From the NCBI GenBank assembly GCA_003439945.1, contig QVRM01002276.1:70001-134000 (forward strand): 64,000 bases of DNA, read 5' to 3'. The notes under the pieces are model-generated. The model had not been told where the DNA came from, did not search any database, and was given only the letters and a program-made list of their open reading frames with translations. This document shows positions 11,556 to 23,334 of this stretch, piece after piece. The stretch comes from Dermanyssus gallinae (Eukaryota; Arthropoda; Arachnida; Mesostigmata; Dermanyssidae). Within the stretch, counting starts at the first letter, position 1; every line of letters begins with the position of its first letter. The translations under genes and the position numbers were made by a program.

Positions 11556-12387
11556 GGACTGGAACGCAATCTCAGGGTATGCTCAAGGAATATAGGAATT
11601 CTACATCCATCGGAGCAAACAGTGCTAACGCGATCCTGAGCCTATTTCGGCGGGGGAGGCAGGCGCATTTAGATCATGTCTGGCAGCACATACACGTGCG
11701 ACATGGGCGAAAATCCCCACATTCGCTCTGTTCAATGTGTGAGATGTGGCTAAATGCACGTCCCCATTCTGTTCCCGTGCTCCTTCCCCTCCTCCTTAAC
11801 ACAGCAAAAGAGGGAAAAATCATTGCTACGACAGACTTCTTGCTACTTCAACTGCTACAGCCGCAATTACTGACTATTACCGCAGCAACAACAACAGCCG
11901 CGGCAATTATAGGTACCACCATATCACGGCAACCACCGCCCAACATGACGAACGCCGACCGGGCAATCCACAGAGTGAGCAGCGCATACAGTGTCAAGGC
12001 GGACAGACACTTATTCTTTCGTTAACGGTCCGTCCATAGGAATCTTAACATTAATAGTAATCCATCACTCTTGTGGTAAAGGTTTGCCTCGCTTAGTGTG
12101 CGTAGTCTTCAACGGTTCCGGAAAATTAGTGATAGCCACGGTTATGGCGTTTATGGTCATGATAATAATAATAATAATAATAATAATAAAGTTTCGTAGG
12201 TCGTTTACACGTGGGTTTGTGGCGAACTTGCTAGGAAGACGCTATTCATAAACTTATTATACACGCAAGCACGCGCATCCCCGTCGAACTTCACCTACCC
12301 GTGCCAGAGCGTACTGTCTTGTCGGAGCAACGCTGATATCGGTTAGATTGGTTGGCGCGCCAAAAACGGTTCAGTATGAGTGAGTAG

Positions 12388-12388
<1 letters not shown>

Positions 12389-12422
<34 letters not shown>

Positions 12423-12550
12423 GAGAAAGAGAGGGAAAGGCGAAAAAGACGTCAAGGCTATATGCAAAGAAAGTTCTATCTGATACAGCATCAAGGATCG
12501 TCCGGGTCCGCACTACATCTGTTTTTATTAATAATGACTCCCTGTTCGTG

Positions 12551-12606
<56 letters not shown>
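12389..12606. repeat. Two (TA)n microsatellites
   Basis: TA arrays at about 12389-12418 and 12551-12604 flank about 130 nt of unique sequence. Confidence 0.93.
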
Positions 12607-12612
<6 letters not shown>

Positions 12613-12698
12613 TTTTAGGCTTTCTAGCAGCGATATTCCAATTATTTAATGTTCTACCGGCGTGACATGATGGAGGAGCACGTGCTCCGTCATGGAGA

Positions 12699-13334
12699 TG
12701 GATGGATCAATTTTAGATTTGTTTTGCTTAACTAAATGATCGAGATTTCCAGTTCGAGTGGGACGGCCCGGGTCAACCACGGATGCCCAGCGACACCAAT
12801 TCAGTGAAATTGCACGCTTCACGAAAGGTAAGACACCACACTGCAAGCGCGGCTGAAGTGGACTTAAGTGTGCCTTAGATCTAACCTTATATATCCCGCA
12901 TAATTAGACGCATCGTAAAACGCCACAGCCACATCGGAGAAAGCGGCCTGCGGCCGAGCAAACTCTACAGAATGTGTCCGAATCATTCACAATTTGGCGG
13001 AACTGACTAAGCAACAAAAGCCGCAACTGTCATAATTTAAGATCGCAATTGTCTCATTATGATAATTATTATTAGAATTCGTATGTCTGTACATGTTACG
13101 ACTATCCCTCGTCTGGTACCAGACAACAGTAATTCCAAATATCAACACAAATGCACTTTTTTATCCGAATTACTTCGCTAGAAATATGATAGGCCACTTT
13201 CTCTCGATCTATCTGTCTATCTTGCGGCTACTCGCTGTGTTCTATTTTAATAGGTGCTCTACTAGTTACTAAAACAATAATAACTTGCCAGTATGCGCAA
13301 ATTGATTCAACACTGTTCCGACACGCGCAGACGC
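12699..13334 (+). repeat. Dispersed repeat D, copy 2
   Basis: This is the second full copy of the 0.63-kb repeat, in direct orientation 3.4 kb from copy 1, with the same beginning and end. It lacks the 31-bp internal duplication and instead has a short insert containing CTGGTACCAG at that place. Confidence 0.85.
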
Positions 13335-14099
13335 CACGCAGAATAGAATACTTCAGCTGCAACTAGAGTCTAATCGGAACGTGCGGAAACTTGGGGTCGG
13401 CGCATGACAGATCGTCCGGCGGTAAGCGATCATGCCATGAAAGCGTGTTGCCATGAGCGCGGAGAGAACAGACCAAAACATGGCAAAATCTCTGCAGTCA
13501 GTACGCGCATTATTAGGGCAAGTGTGAGCGGCGTCCATGATGTCATGATGTTGTTGTTTTTTTTTCAAGATGTGGCTGGCCTGTTGTCGGTTGATGTGTG
13601 AGAGTACAAAGTTCAAATAAAAGAGAACAAAATAAAAAAAAAGAACATAGTTTAAGATGTCGCTTGTCGCCCGGCTTCTTTTACGGCTACGGTTTCGCTC
13701 CGCCTCACGACCAAACCGGAGCCGACTTCACTCATCGCTTGGCTGCTTTAGCCCTAAAGGCAGCAATTAAATCGTAAGAATAGCAATACTAATAACAATT
13801 TAAATGCTACATAACTGTTCACCTACAAGTAGCTCATTAGACTTACTTTAGCTAGCGACCGTATATATATATATATATATATGTAGGTCTGTGTGCATGT
13901 GTGAACATGCTCTTATGTGTGTAATGGCAAGTGAAATGGAACTATTAAATTGTGACCCCGACATAGTAATAACAGCACCGCATTTATAATATTACTTATA
14001 AAAAATATGATTGTAGTACAGCTTTTATGTCCGTAAAAGAAGTAATCTGTTCAGTGCTATATATATATATATATTTATGACAATGAAATGTGTTGTTAT

Positions 14100-14110
14100 A
14101 GGCTTGTAAC

Positions 14111-14152
<42 letters not shown>

Positions 14153-14160
14153 TATATATT
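14100..14160. repeat. (TA)n microsatellite
   Basis: A long TA array with one ATAAAT interruption; shorter TA runs lie at 13862-13881 and 14057-14073. Confidence 0.93.
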
Positions 14161-14714
14161 CTACGAGGAAATGTCTAGAATCCAATTCCACCAGACACCC
14201 TTTCTGGAAAATATATACCGAACAGATTTGTATACCTACATGGCATCAAGCACTTTTTTGTGTAAAAGTGCATTTGCATTTTAATGTTAACTGTTAGTCT
14301 CAATTAGTCTCAACATATAATTTTGTCTTTCTTTTTTCTCTTTCAATATTTTTGCACATCATTCCTTAATAACTGAGAACAAACAAAAATATCAATTTAA
14401 AAAATGATAACGTGTTAACGTTAATTTTTTTAAAATTGATATTTAATGTTTAAAATTATATTTAATTCATTTAGAATATGTGCAGGAAAACGCACTTAAG
14501 CCCGTTAAATGTGTTATTTGACTTCACTTATTTATCCCATAAACTTCTAAGGCTTTTTTGCTTCTGGCGGCGTCTTTTGTAATGTAGTTTAAAGCTCCCT
14601 GATAAAATGAAGAGGGTGCGCGAAGAATATATACTACACGTATTCTAATAAAAAATCCTAAACACTCGTAGGAGTTTATCTATTCTAAAGCACGAACCTT
14701 GTCGCCGGGACTTC

Positions 14715-16405
14715 ATGAATATGTATATGGGGTTACCATGGAAAACAATTCTGGGCACACTGATACGAAAAAAAAAAGTCCCCTCGTATCTGGTAAATGT
14801 AATTTCTAGCTACCTTAAAGCACGAACAGTTGTCAACGGCCAGGTCAGCTTCCAAATGACAGCCGGGGTCCCGCAGGGGTCTATACTTGGCCCACGAATG
14901 GAATTTGGCTTACGACGACGTCCTCCGTCTGACAGGCCTGCCCAAAGGAGTGGACACAGTAGCCTATGCCGACGACCTGGCGATAGTCGTGCAGGCTAAA
15001 ACTGCCGACGAACTTGAACTAAATATGAATAAAGCTGTTTACCTAACGTCAGAGTGGATGAGCGCAGCGGGACTCAGACTTGCCCCTGAAAAGAGCGAAG
15101 CAATACTCCTCACAGGGAGAAAGAGGATCCGTCCGCTCACTATACAGCTTGACGGCGAGGATATTAAAATTGTAAAAGAAGTCCGCTATCTCGGGGTCAC
15201 ACTGGATACTGCGATGAATGGCCTCAGCCACATAAAAAAGGCAACGACAAAAGCAGCCAAGGCAGTGTGTGCTATAGCCAAGATTCTGCCGAACATCCAT
15301 GGCCCCCGGGCCCGCACAAGGGCACTGCTAATGACGGTCGCGGAATCAATTGCATTATTTGGAGCGCCAGTTTGGGTGAGAGCAGCTCTCAAGACGAAGA
15401 AAGCGAAACAGATTCTACGGAGGACCCAGAGGGTGGCAGCCCTGAGGGTAATCCAGGGGTACCGCACAGTCAGCACAAATGCTGCTCTGGTGCTGGCAGG
15501 GTCGATCCCCTGGGATCTTAAGGCACTCGAAAGGAAGCGACTATGGGAATTAGGTTCCCCTACCCAAACGGAAAAAGACTGTGAGAGAAACAACACAATT
15601 AAGACATGGCAGGAGGAGTGGGACGCCATCCCCCCCGGGGGTCCTGGAGGATCCCTGCGCGTACTGCTGCCAGATATCAAGGCATGGATAGAGAGGCCTG
15701 GGGGAGACCTCACCTATCACCTCACCCAAATCCTCACAGGACACGGAAACTTCAACTCGTATTTGTCCCGAATTGGAAAGGCTTTGTCGCCGATATGCGT
15801 ATTTTGCCAAGATGCACATGAGGACACTCCAGGTCACACACTGCTACATTGCTCGGCCTGGGAAGCTGCGCGGTTAAGGGCAAGCAGACTCGTCCGAGTG
15901 AAATGGGCCAGGGAGGGAGACCCACACCACGAGGTCAGCGACCCACCTCGGTCCAGCTTAATAACGTTTACAGAATACATCGTCTCCAGTGAGCAGGCCT
16001 GGAAACTGGGAGCAGCGACGGCAAAAGAAGTCCTCCATGAGAAACATGAAAAGTGCAAAGAAAAACAGGCACAACTGCGGCTTCAACCTGAAAGCATCCA
16101 TGGAGAAGTGCAGCTCGAAGAAAACGGGCTTGCCGGTGTTAGACAAGTGCTGGATCCTCTGGGCGACCCCAGCCAATTGATCTGAAAGGGCGCTCGCCAC
16201 TTCTCCTGATAGTCCATAGTACTGTTTTTATGAAGATCTGGGCTATCAGAGAGTGAAGCTTAAGGGGGGAGGTGCGTTTAGTGGGTATGGGTCTCAACGG
16301 AGTAACATCCAACCGTTGGGGTCGAGTCCCACACTGCTAGAGATAGAGACTCGTAGCGATAGTGCGTAACTGCATTTAATACCTCCTCCACAAAAAATAT
16401 GTATA
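14715..16405 (+). mobile_element. R1-like non-LTR retrotransposon, 5'-truncated
   Basis: The element keeps the second half of ORF2. The first frame (14715-14890) gives VISSYLKARTVVNGQVSF and GVPQGSILGP, the RT region before the catalytic box. A one-base shift at about 14895 moves to the next frame, which is open to TGA at 16183-16185. That frame contains WNLAYDDVLRLTGLP, the intact catalytic box YADDLAIVV, RYLGVTLD, LTGHGNFNSYL and a C-x2-C-x7-H-x4-C cluster (CVFCQDAHEDTPGHTLLHC), all as in R1-clade ORF2. The 3' UTR contains GAAGCTTAAGGGGGGAGGTG and GTCGAGTCCCACACTGC and ends in an A-rich tail near 16400. It lacks the endonuclease and ORF1, so it cannot move on its own. The 432-codon frame is the least damaged retroelement ORF here. 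Confidence 0.88.
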
Positions 16406-16689
16406 TGGGATTTTTTTTTATATAATAAATTATACATTTCGGACCAGTTTTTGCTCGAACGTATTAGCAATAGCTACACTTCAGGGACCGCTGTCACGGT
16501 GTACAGCGTTGCACTGCTGCCAACGCCACTCGACAATCTAGCTGCTGCTATCTGTAGATCGATGGTTGTATTTATTAATCACTTGACATGCATGCCTAAA
16601 TGCACTTGTCACCCTTTTTATATAGAGAGCGCTTAGAACGGCAGCATAAGCGCTCATTATATATATATATATTTAATTCTAAAATCTCT

Positions 16690-16870
16690 AGTTTTTGTGA
16701 CAGCAGCATGGTCACTCAGCGGTCTCTTAGCGGCGTGGTTCATCGTCTATTCTCAATGAGCATCGCGCTCAACAGAGATCAAACCGGCGACGAATTGACG
16801 TCGTCTGGTTGGTGACACCCGTGACTAGCATGTTACTAGCCCGCCCCTACACCACGTCGCCACTTCTATA
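16690..16870 (-). mobile_element. SINE family A, copy 2 (inverted)
   Basis: Read on the minus strand from 16870, it starts TATAGAAGTGGCGACGTGG and carries the family body GATGCTCATTGAGAATAGA. Box B is diverged (GGTTTGATCT). It continues to the segment matching copy 1's CCATGCTGC. Confidence 0.75.
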
Positions 16871-16902
16871 CTCTGCAAAGCAGATAAGTAATTCGACGAA
16901 CA

Positions 16903-16950
16903 AACCGCACTGCAAGGGCGTCTGAAGCGGACTTAAGTGTGCCTTAGATC
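16903..16950 (+). repeat. Fragment of dispersed repeat D
   Basis: About 48 nt containing CCGCACTGCAAGGGCG and CTTAAGTGTGCCTTAGATCT, matching the interior of the two full D copies. Confidence 0.7.
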
Positions 16951-17229
16951 TTGCGCCCATAGTGCAGATACAAGGCGGCACGGTACGTTTTTCAGCCACA
17001 CGCCTTGTGACGTCTCTGCTACTATCATAATTTCATGGTCGTCAAAATCGTCATTGTTACTGTTGTTATTGTTTTTGCTATTTCGAGTGTTGTCGTCTTT
17101 GTTGTTGTTGGGGTTAATCTCTAGCGGCCGGCACAATTTCGCCATCGCCTTCCTGTCATCGCCAACATTCGTTTACCGATAGTCTGTGCACGCAGAGCGC
17201 GCGCATCATCTGGTAAACAAAATAGCAAT

Positions 17230-17475
17230 GGCTGCAACAACAACAACAAGAACACTAGCAAGAACAACGACAACAACAACAGCACTAGCACGAACAACAA
17301 CTACAACGACGACGACGACGACAACAACAACAACAATAACAACGCTAGCAGGAACAACAACAGCACTAGTAAGAAGAAGAACAACAACTACAACTACAAC
17401 GACGACGACAACAACACTAATAACAACAACGCTAGCAAGAACAACAACAACAGCACTAGTAAGAAGAAGAAGAAG

Positions 17476-17508
<33 letters not shown>

Positions 17509-17560
17509 TACAAAGCGAACGACGTTGACGACGAAGAAAGGCGGCGGCAACAATTATAAC
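17230..17560. repeat. (CAA)n array with AAG and ACG blocks
   Basis: A 330-nt triplet-rich tract containing a repeated larger block (CACTAGTAAGAAGAAGAA twice). Poly-Thr and poly-Val frames are artefacts. Confidence 0.9.
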
Positions 17561-17579
17561 AATTACATGCTACAACACA

Positions 17580-18010
17580 CTGCGGCGGCCAGCCAACAAG
17601 CAGTAATGTGTCGTTGGCTGCTACTGCGAACGGGGGATCGAGCGAGCGAGCGAGCGAGGGGAGCAGCCAGATAGCCAGTAGTGGTACTGCAGCATTGTGG
17701 GGTTGGGGCGCGATCAGCCAAGGGAAGCGAGTGAGGAGCCAGCGAGCCTACATGCTTACAAGACCCGGAGGCGAGACAAGGGAAAAACGGCAGGCTGGCG
17801 GATGGGCGGGAGGTCGGGGAAAAAGACCCAGACGACGTGTTGTGTGTTACACTAAGTGTAATGTTAACGCGGCGGACGGTAGCGGCGGTCGATTGTGTTT
17901 CACCTAAATATGTTTTTCTCTCTTTTTTTTCTCTTCTTTCATTTTCCTTTTTTGCCGCCTATACAGTGATTGTTCCTTCGCCCGCGGCGGCAACGGAGCC
18001 ATCAGCAACC
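17580..18010. other. CpG-rich, non-repetitive segment inside the intron
   Basis: GC-rich stretch with a GAGC tetranucleotide run (about 17640-17655) and open frames on the plus strand, including a 99-codon frame at 17608-17907. No domain was recognised. It differs from the AT-rich intron around it and could be a regulatory island or an unrelated exon. Confidence 0.35.
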
Positions 18011-18544
18011 TCAGTAGTAGCAACAGCAGCACCTCGCTCGCCTCATTACGAGAAAAAAAAAGCTTTACATTTACACAGCGACACAGCTCCAATACTGTAG
18101 CAGTGACGACTCAGCAAAGCGACGAATGCACGAGAGACATTGAGTGCAGCTGCCGCGGCGTTTTGTCTAACCTTGAAATGGTCTTTCTTCTGTATATTTA
18201 ATATACATTTATTGTACATCATTTTGGCGTATTTCTGTGACAGTCGGCGCGCGAGCAGCGGATGCATGCGGGGGTGTGTAGCTGTAGAGAAGTAGGTAGA
18301 AACGAAATTAGCAATTAAAGCTGGGTAACGGCTACTAGGTAACGATGATGACGGATTGATTGTTTGATGAGCAAAATCACTAAATTGTCGTCAAAAAATA
18401 AATTTATTGCCGGTGCTGCTATGTGTGACAACACACACACAGCAGTGTGGCGACTTTACTTGGCGACAATTGAAGTCGTACTTAAATGATAAGTATAAAT
18501 ATTGTGGTGGACTCGGCGACTCCGACAGTCTACACCCGTTGTTA

Positions 18545-19040
18545 AACTGCCTTAACGAAAAGTCCAGGCGGGCTGACAAAACACGCGGACCTTAATTCAG
18601 AAATAGTGAGAAGGGCACTGAGAAGAGCAGAAATATTATCCACTCTCAAGCAGAAAGGTTTGAGCGGAAGCTCGTTTGAGTTACGACCTGAGATGGGGTC
18701 ACCTACTTCTACTGTCCCAATCAAGGCAAACACCTTGTCTGTCATGTACAGCGGCCCTATCTCACCTTCTTCACAGATCTGTCGAGTGTAAATGGGTCGC
18801 GGAAACACGCAAATTCGAAAAAGCAAAGAAACTATCTCGAGCTGTCAAGGAGCTACCACTTATCTATTGCACTGGAGACATTGGGTTCTATAAGTGTCGA
18901 CACCGCAAAGTTTATGAAGGATATCGCAATACGCACAGATGATATTATGGGCGACCAACGCTAAGTGAGACAAATGATGTAATTGGCTGTTTGTAGGAGA
19001 ATGGCGGTTTCTATTATTGGCGCCATGGGCTGACATGTAA
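18545..19040 (+). pseudogene. RLE retroelement remnant 2
   Basis: A degraded frame (LNSEIVRRALRRAEI, LKQKGLSG, LRPEMGS) follows the family's N-terminal nuclease block, and the block around 18985-19035 (RQMM.LAVCRRMAVSIIGAM) matches the family terminal block also found in remnant 1. The PD motif is reduced to PE. It is much more decayed than the other copies. Confidence 0.45.
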
Positions 19041-19874
19041 TTACCGGATGAAAATAAAAAAAACGTTCATTCAACAAAATGGTAAGAATAAAACTGTAAT
19101 AATAATATTTTTACAAAATGTTAATAATATTATTAGCATTACTGTTATCAATATGTACATGTATCGCAGTTACTAATATATTAATTATATAACATCTACA
19201 ATATTGCATATATTACTATTGCTTACGAGTCGGTGCTCGCGTAGCATAATGTTGGCGTTGTCTCTCTGTAGTTAATAAAATAATAACATCGATCGACGAT
19301 GACTCTAACCAAATGTTTTGCAAATGCAAGCATTGTTAATTACATAGAGATTGCATATATATATATATATGTTTTTTTTAATTTTCTTTTGCAATCAACC
19401 GTGGCGCTTGTCTTTTTTCTGGTTTATTTATTTCATTATAATTTATATATATATGGTTAAACTATAAAAAATTAGAGGGCAAAAATTGTCTCCAAATCCA
19501 AGTGCGCAAAAATATTATGTGCTTCTCGTGAACGTCAGCTAATTCTATTCACTCTTCTGTATAGACCAAAAACGGCCACGTCGGTCGCACGTGCGTCCGT
19601 CATTTTAGTACGCCGTCATAATTTGAGGCTCATATAAATCTATAACTGCGCATCACGGTAATAGTGACAGTAATAAAAAATAATAATCGTAGGACGTCAT
19701 TAGATATGGCCATTACGTTGTAACTTTAGTTACAATGTTAAAAAGTGTTGTTTTTGTTGTGCCATTTCGTTGTATCTAGAGAGAGAACGTCGTAACTCGC
19801 GTCGTAATAAATCATATTAGTTGCACAATTTGCAAGCGATGGAAACGGCAGAAGCAAATGACATTAACAACAAA

Positions 19875-19919
19875 ACAACAACAACAACAACAACAACTAC
19901 AACAATAACAATAGCAACG

Positions 19920-19956
<37 letters not shown>

Positions 19957-19958
19957 AC
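19875..19958. repeat. (CAA)n microsatellite
   Basis: CAA units with a few CTA, ATA and CGA interruptions. Confidence 0.93.
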
Positions 19959-21082
19959 CCGTATGTTGCTATGCCGCCCATGAGGGCAAGACGAAATATG
20001 AAACAACTAGAGGCGGTAGGGAAGTCGTGTGAGTGAAAGCACGCCCAATTATGACGGGAGTAGTTAAAGCCCGTAGTATTAGACGGACTAGCGGCCTATA
20101 AGCGTTGTTGGCCTATTAGTGGACGTATATGTACTAGTTCGTCTGTTTATTATACGTCCTCAGTCGCCAGACTTTTTTTTTAGGCATAATTTACAACGGT
20201 CAAATCTAGTGCTCACTACTTTGCGTGGTTTATCCACTTGGTCAGTGTCGGCGCTTGTAGATCATATCTAGTTTCATCGTCCTAGCCACCTCTAGTTTTA
20301 GCCGCCAGCCTTATCTGTCGTGCTGTGTTTTTTTTTATCGTAAATCCTGCGGGAATAGCAAAGCGTTACGTATTGAATGGCTTCGTACCCTCCAGACTCA
20401 AAACTCCATGCTCGTTATATAAATCGTGATCTGGTGTACGGTCTGTATCTAGCTGCTGGTTGGAATCGAAGTTATCCCCTTAAAGTGCGCTGAGTTTTGC
20501 TGATTGTGTGTGTTTTATAAAAGTTATGGTAAAATGTTGATATATTAAACGCAAAAGCTATTTTTTTAAATGAGAAAGCACAGGATTTTCGAATTTTATT
20601 CAGTACAACTATTTTTCTCTCGCATCCGACCGTTATCCATGCTCTGGGTCCCTCAATGGAACAAACAGGTTTTTCGCAGACGCAGATTTTGTAAAGGATC
20701 TCAAATCCCATTGTAAATATAGCAGAGCAATTCTAGTGCAGTTAGCCACATTGATATAAGAAGCTTGAGTCATTGAACAATTACTTTACAATAAAATATG
20801 TCTGTACTCCCATTTTCAACTGGAAAATTGCTATACAAATGTCTCGTCATAACTAAAACTTGCACTGCATATTTTTGAGATTCTCAAGGCAAATAACTCA
20901 TCAAATCTGAATATCTCTCTACAATTCACCTTTAAATTCTTATGCAACCTATCAACGAATCCCTTCCTTGAGGCTGAAATGACACTTTCCGGGATCTCCG
21001 TCTGCTTCATTAAGACATTTCAAAATTTCATTAACGTTTTTTGTAGTACAGTTCTTGAAGCTCACCTTGGATTTCAAAATAC

Positions 21083-21087
<5 letters not shown>

Positions 21088-21137
<50 letters not shown>

Positions 21138-21217
21138 AGGCGAGCACTGCCGAATGTGCAAACGTATTGTAAATAATTATTAAATCATCACAATATTTTC
21201 TATATATATATATATAT
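21088..21217. repeat. Two (TA)n microsatellites
   Basis: TA arrays at 21088-21135 and 21201-21217, directly before the truncated R1 tail. Confidence 0.93.
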
Positions 21218-21235
21218 ATCAAGTAGAGGGACGCA

Positions 21236-21480
21236 TTATGTTGGCTATAGGGACGAACCCTGAGACGCCTTCGGCCAATTGATACGAAGGACACTCACCA
21301 ATCCTCCTGTCGGCTCGTAGGAGGAAGCTTAAGGGAGAAGGTGCGTTTAATAGTTATGGTCTCGGCAAACTATTGTTGAACCGGCAAAGAGTGAGTCCCA
21401 CACTGCATTGGGCTGAGTGTCTTACTCATCATACGGCGAAAATATCTAAAGCATTTGAGTCCTCCTTCATAAAAATAATA
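21236..21480 (+). mobile_element. R1-like element, 3' tail copy
   Basis: Starts near the end of ORF2 (CGGCCAATTGAT, matching the 16170 region) and continues through the same 3' UTR as the element at 14715-16405, including GGAAGCTTAAGGGAGAAGGTGCG and GAGTCCCACACTGC, with a run of A-rich DNA at 21470-21480. It is a severely 5'-truncated insertion. Confidence 0.75.
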
Positions 21481-21494
21481 TGAATATAGACAAA

Positions 21495-21600
21495 CAGCGT
21501 CTAGAATTTGACATACAACGTGGAAACGCTGCCTCCGTTCGGGGCACACTTCTGAAGTGGTTTCGGCCTGGCCTCATCGAAACGGACACGTGATAGTCAC
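21495..21600 (+). pseudogene. RLE retroelement remnant 3 (C-terminal end)
   Basis: The frame reads QRLEFDIQRGNAASVRGT then LLKWFRPG, nearly identical to the C-terminal end of the copy at 35830-37905 (QRLDLDVQRGNAASVRGT). It begins abruptly after the R1 tail, suggesting R1 insertion or rearrangement at this point. Confidence 0.7.
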
Positions 21601-21689
21601 AATACACGCCCACTAGGCACATTGGCTTAGCTATCCATCGTGATATCGTGTAGGCATATACATAATGCATTATATGATGTGTTAAATAG

Positions 21690-21840
21690 ATATATATATT
21701 ATATATATATATATGTGTTAAATATATATATATATATAATTGATATATATATATAGATAATATATATATATGTGTTAAATATATATATATATAATAATAT
21801 ATATATATAATATATATCTATATATATATATATATCCTAC

Positions 21841-21862
<22 letters not shown>
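21690..21862. repeat. Complex TA-rich array
   Basis: Tandem blocks of (TA)n separated by GTGTTAAATA, GATA and ATAATA segments, then a short (GA)n. It lies about 60 nt downstream (minus-strand sense) of the homeobox microexon. Confidence 0.9.
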
Positions 21863-21872
<10 letters not shown>

Positions 21873-21922
21873 AGAAAGGAAATATCTGATTATGAATTAA
21901 GATTAATTACGTTACGCGTGAC

Positions 21923-21970
21923 CTGTACTCGCGCTTCGGCTGCCTCCAGTTTTGATGGGCCAGTTCTTCC
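21923..21970 (-). CDS. Paired-like homeobox gene, 48-nt microexon
   Basis: On the minus strand this starts after TTGCAG (acceptor AG at 21972-21971) and ends CAG before GT (21922-21921). Joined to the upstream exon, its first bases complete Arg31 and give EELA, homeodomain positions 32-35. Its last 18 bases give AEARVQ, positions 41-46, directly continuing into VWFQNRR of the last exon. Both ends match the paired-like consensus and both splice phases fit. However, the two ends are in different frames: 48 nt are present where 46 are expected, with the discrepancy inside GCCCATCAAAACTGGAGG. Spliced literally, the protein would leave frame and stop 29 codons into the last exon (TGA at 3625). An assembly or sequencing error, an allele, or a damaged gene are all possible. 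Confidence 0.75.
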
Positions 21971-22201
21971 CTGCAACCAAGCGTATACACAAGTGGTGTG
22001 TTTGAAGCGTTAATAGCTATTGTAGGTGTGGTCATCGTCATATACCTCCTGATCAGTAACCATGAACCATAACCATATCATCATCATCACCATCATACTC
22101 ATCCTTCTCACAACCATAGCTATCATTATTATCATAATCATCACCATCACGTAGTTTGGTTGTTACTTTGGCTAACAAAAATAAATCATGTTACCGAAAA
22201 T

Positions 22202-22575
22202 TGCTTAATAAACCTGTGCCGCGCGCTCTCGGCAGGTTCGTGCAGGTAAGTAGCCGGTACGGCGAGGCGCCCTGACTCGAGACTCGCGACCGGCTTTGCA
22301 GCGTTCGCTAGGCCGCGCTGTTATGACGCCGAGCGGCATTGAGTAGCGGCGACACCACGAAATGCGTTTTTGTAACAAACAGAGCAACAATCTGGCCTCC
22401 GGCCGCCAGGCCCGGTCGACGCCGGCGCTGATTTCGACGCTGGGCCAGTGGCAACGGCAGTTGGCTGCAGGTGCGGACGGCTTCACTTTAGCTCATGCCG
22501 CCGCTTGTCGACATCCGCGATGTGATGACAAGCCTCGAATAAACGTGATGATAATCACGCTGCCACTGCCTTGCG
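22202..22575. promoter_or_regulatory. CpG-rich island in the homeobox intron
   Basis: About 370 nt of GC-rich, CpG-dense, non-repetitive DNA (for example GTGCCGCGCGCTCTCGGC) in an otherwise AT-rich intron, 230 nt upstream of the microexon in gene sense. Open frames exist on both strands (22205-22486 minus, 22362-22580 plus), without recognised domains. It could be an intronic promoter or enhancer, or a missed exon. Confidence 0.35.
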
Positions 22576-22639
22576 CTTAAGTAGACTAAGTAACTTATTA
22601 GCGACAGAACACGACCGGCAACAAGACTGACAACACAAA

Positions 22640-22800
22640 AAGCAACAACAGCAGCAGCAACAACAACAATGGCCGCAGCAGCAGCAACAACAACAACAGC
22701 CGCAGCAGCAGCAGCAGCAACAACAACAACAACAACAGAAACAACAAGAACAACAACAATGACCACAGAAGTGGCCAACCACAACAATAACAACAACGAC
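22640..22800. repeat. (CAA/CAG)n array
   Basis: Mixed CAA and CAG/GCA units; all long frames here are low-complexity artefacts. Confidence 0.92.
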
Positions 22801-23334
22801 GCGTTGGCATCGTTTTTCTTTGACTTGCATATAAGCATAACTGGTTATGGGCATGTATTACCGGTCATAGTATTGTTGTTACGTTGATTACAATTAGTTA
22901 TATTTTATTTGTTATTTATATATATTAATGCTACAATTATTGGCGACGTTTGCCTTGGTTAGTGTTATTACTACAACGTGTACTAGCAGGAGGCCATTAG
23001 CCGCTGATTTATTGGCATAATGTTTATTCCACTTTTTGCTACATTTTTTCGATTAAAGCTATCGCTTCAGTTCGCATTACTACGCGTTCCTATTGGTTTC
23101 GAACGGTCAAGTCGTACTCGGTGTCTATTGTGATATGTCGTCAAAATTTTGCTTCGCACACCGTTTCACATGGTTCAGTAAATCAATGGAGTTAGTTTAA
23201 TATGCTACTCATACACTGACGTTATTGTGGTTTGTTATCTATTGTCGCGCGTGCTGTTCTTGGTATTGTGGTCGTTCCGGTTCTGACGACTATGAATGAT
23301 GAGACACTGCTATTCTACCGGCTCGTGGTGTATT

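Noticed and set aside
15186..15713. 175-codon minus-strand frame
   Set aside because: It is antisense to the well-supported R1-like ORF2 on the plus strand.
22669..22800. Possible CRISPR-like or satellite array
   Set aside because: The repeats are plain triplets without spacers.
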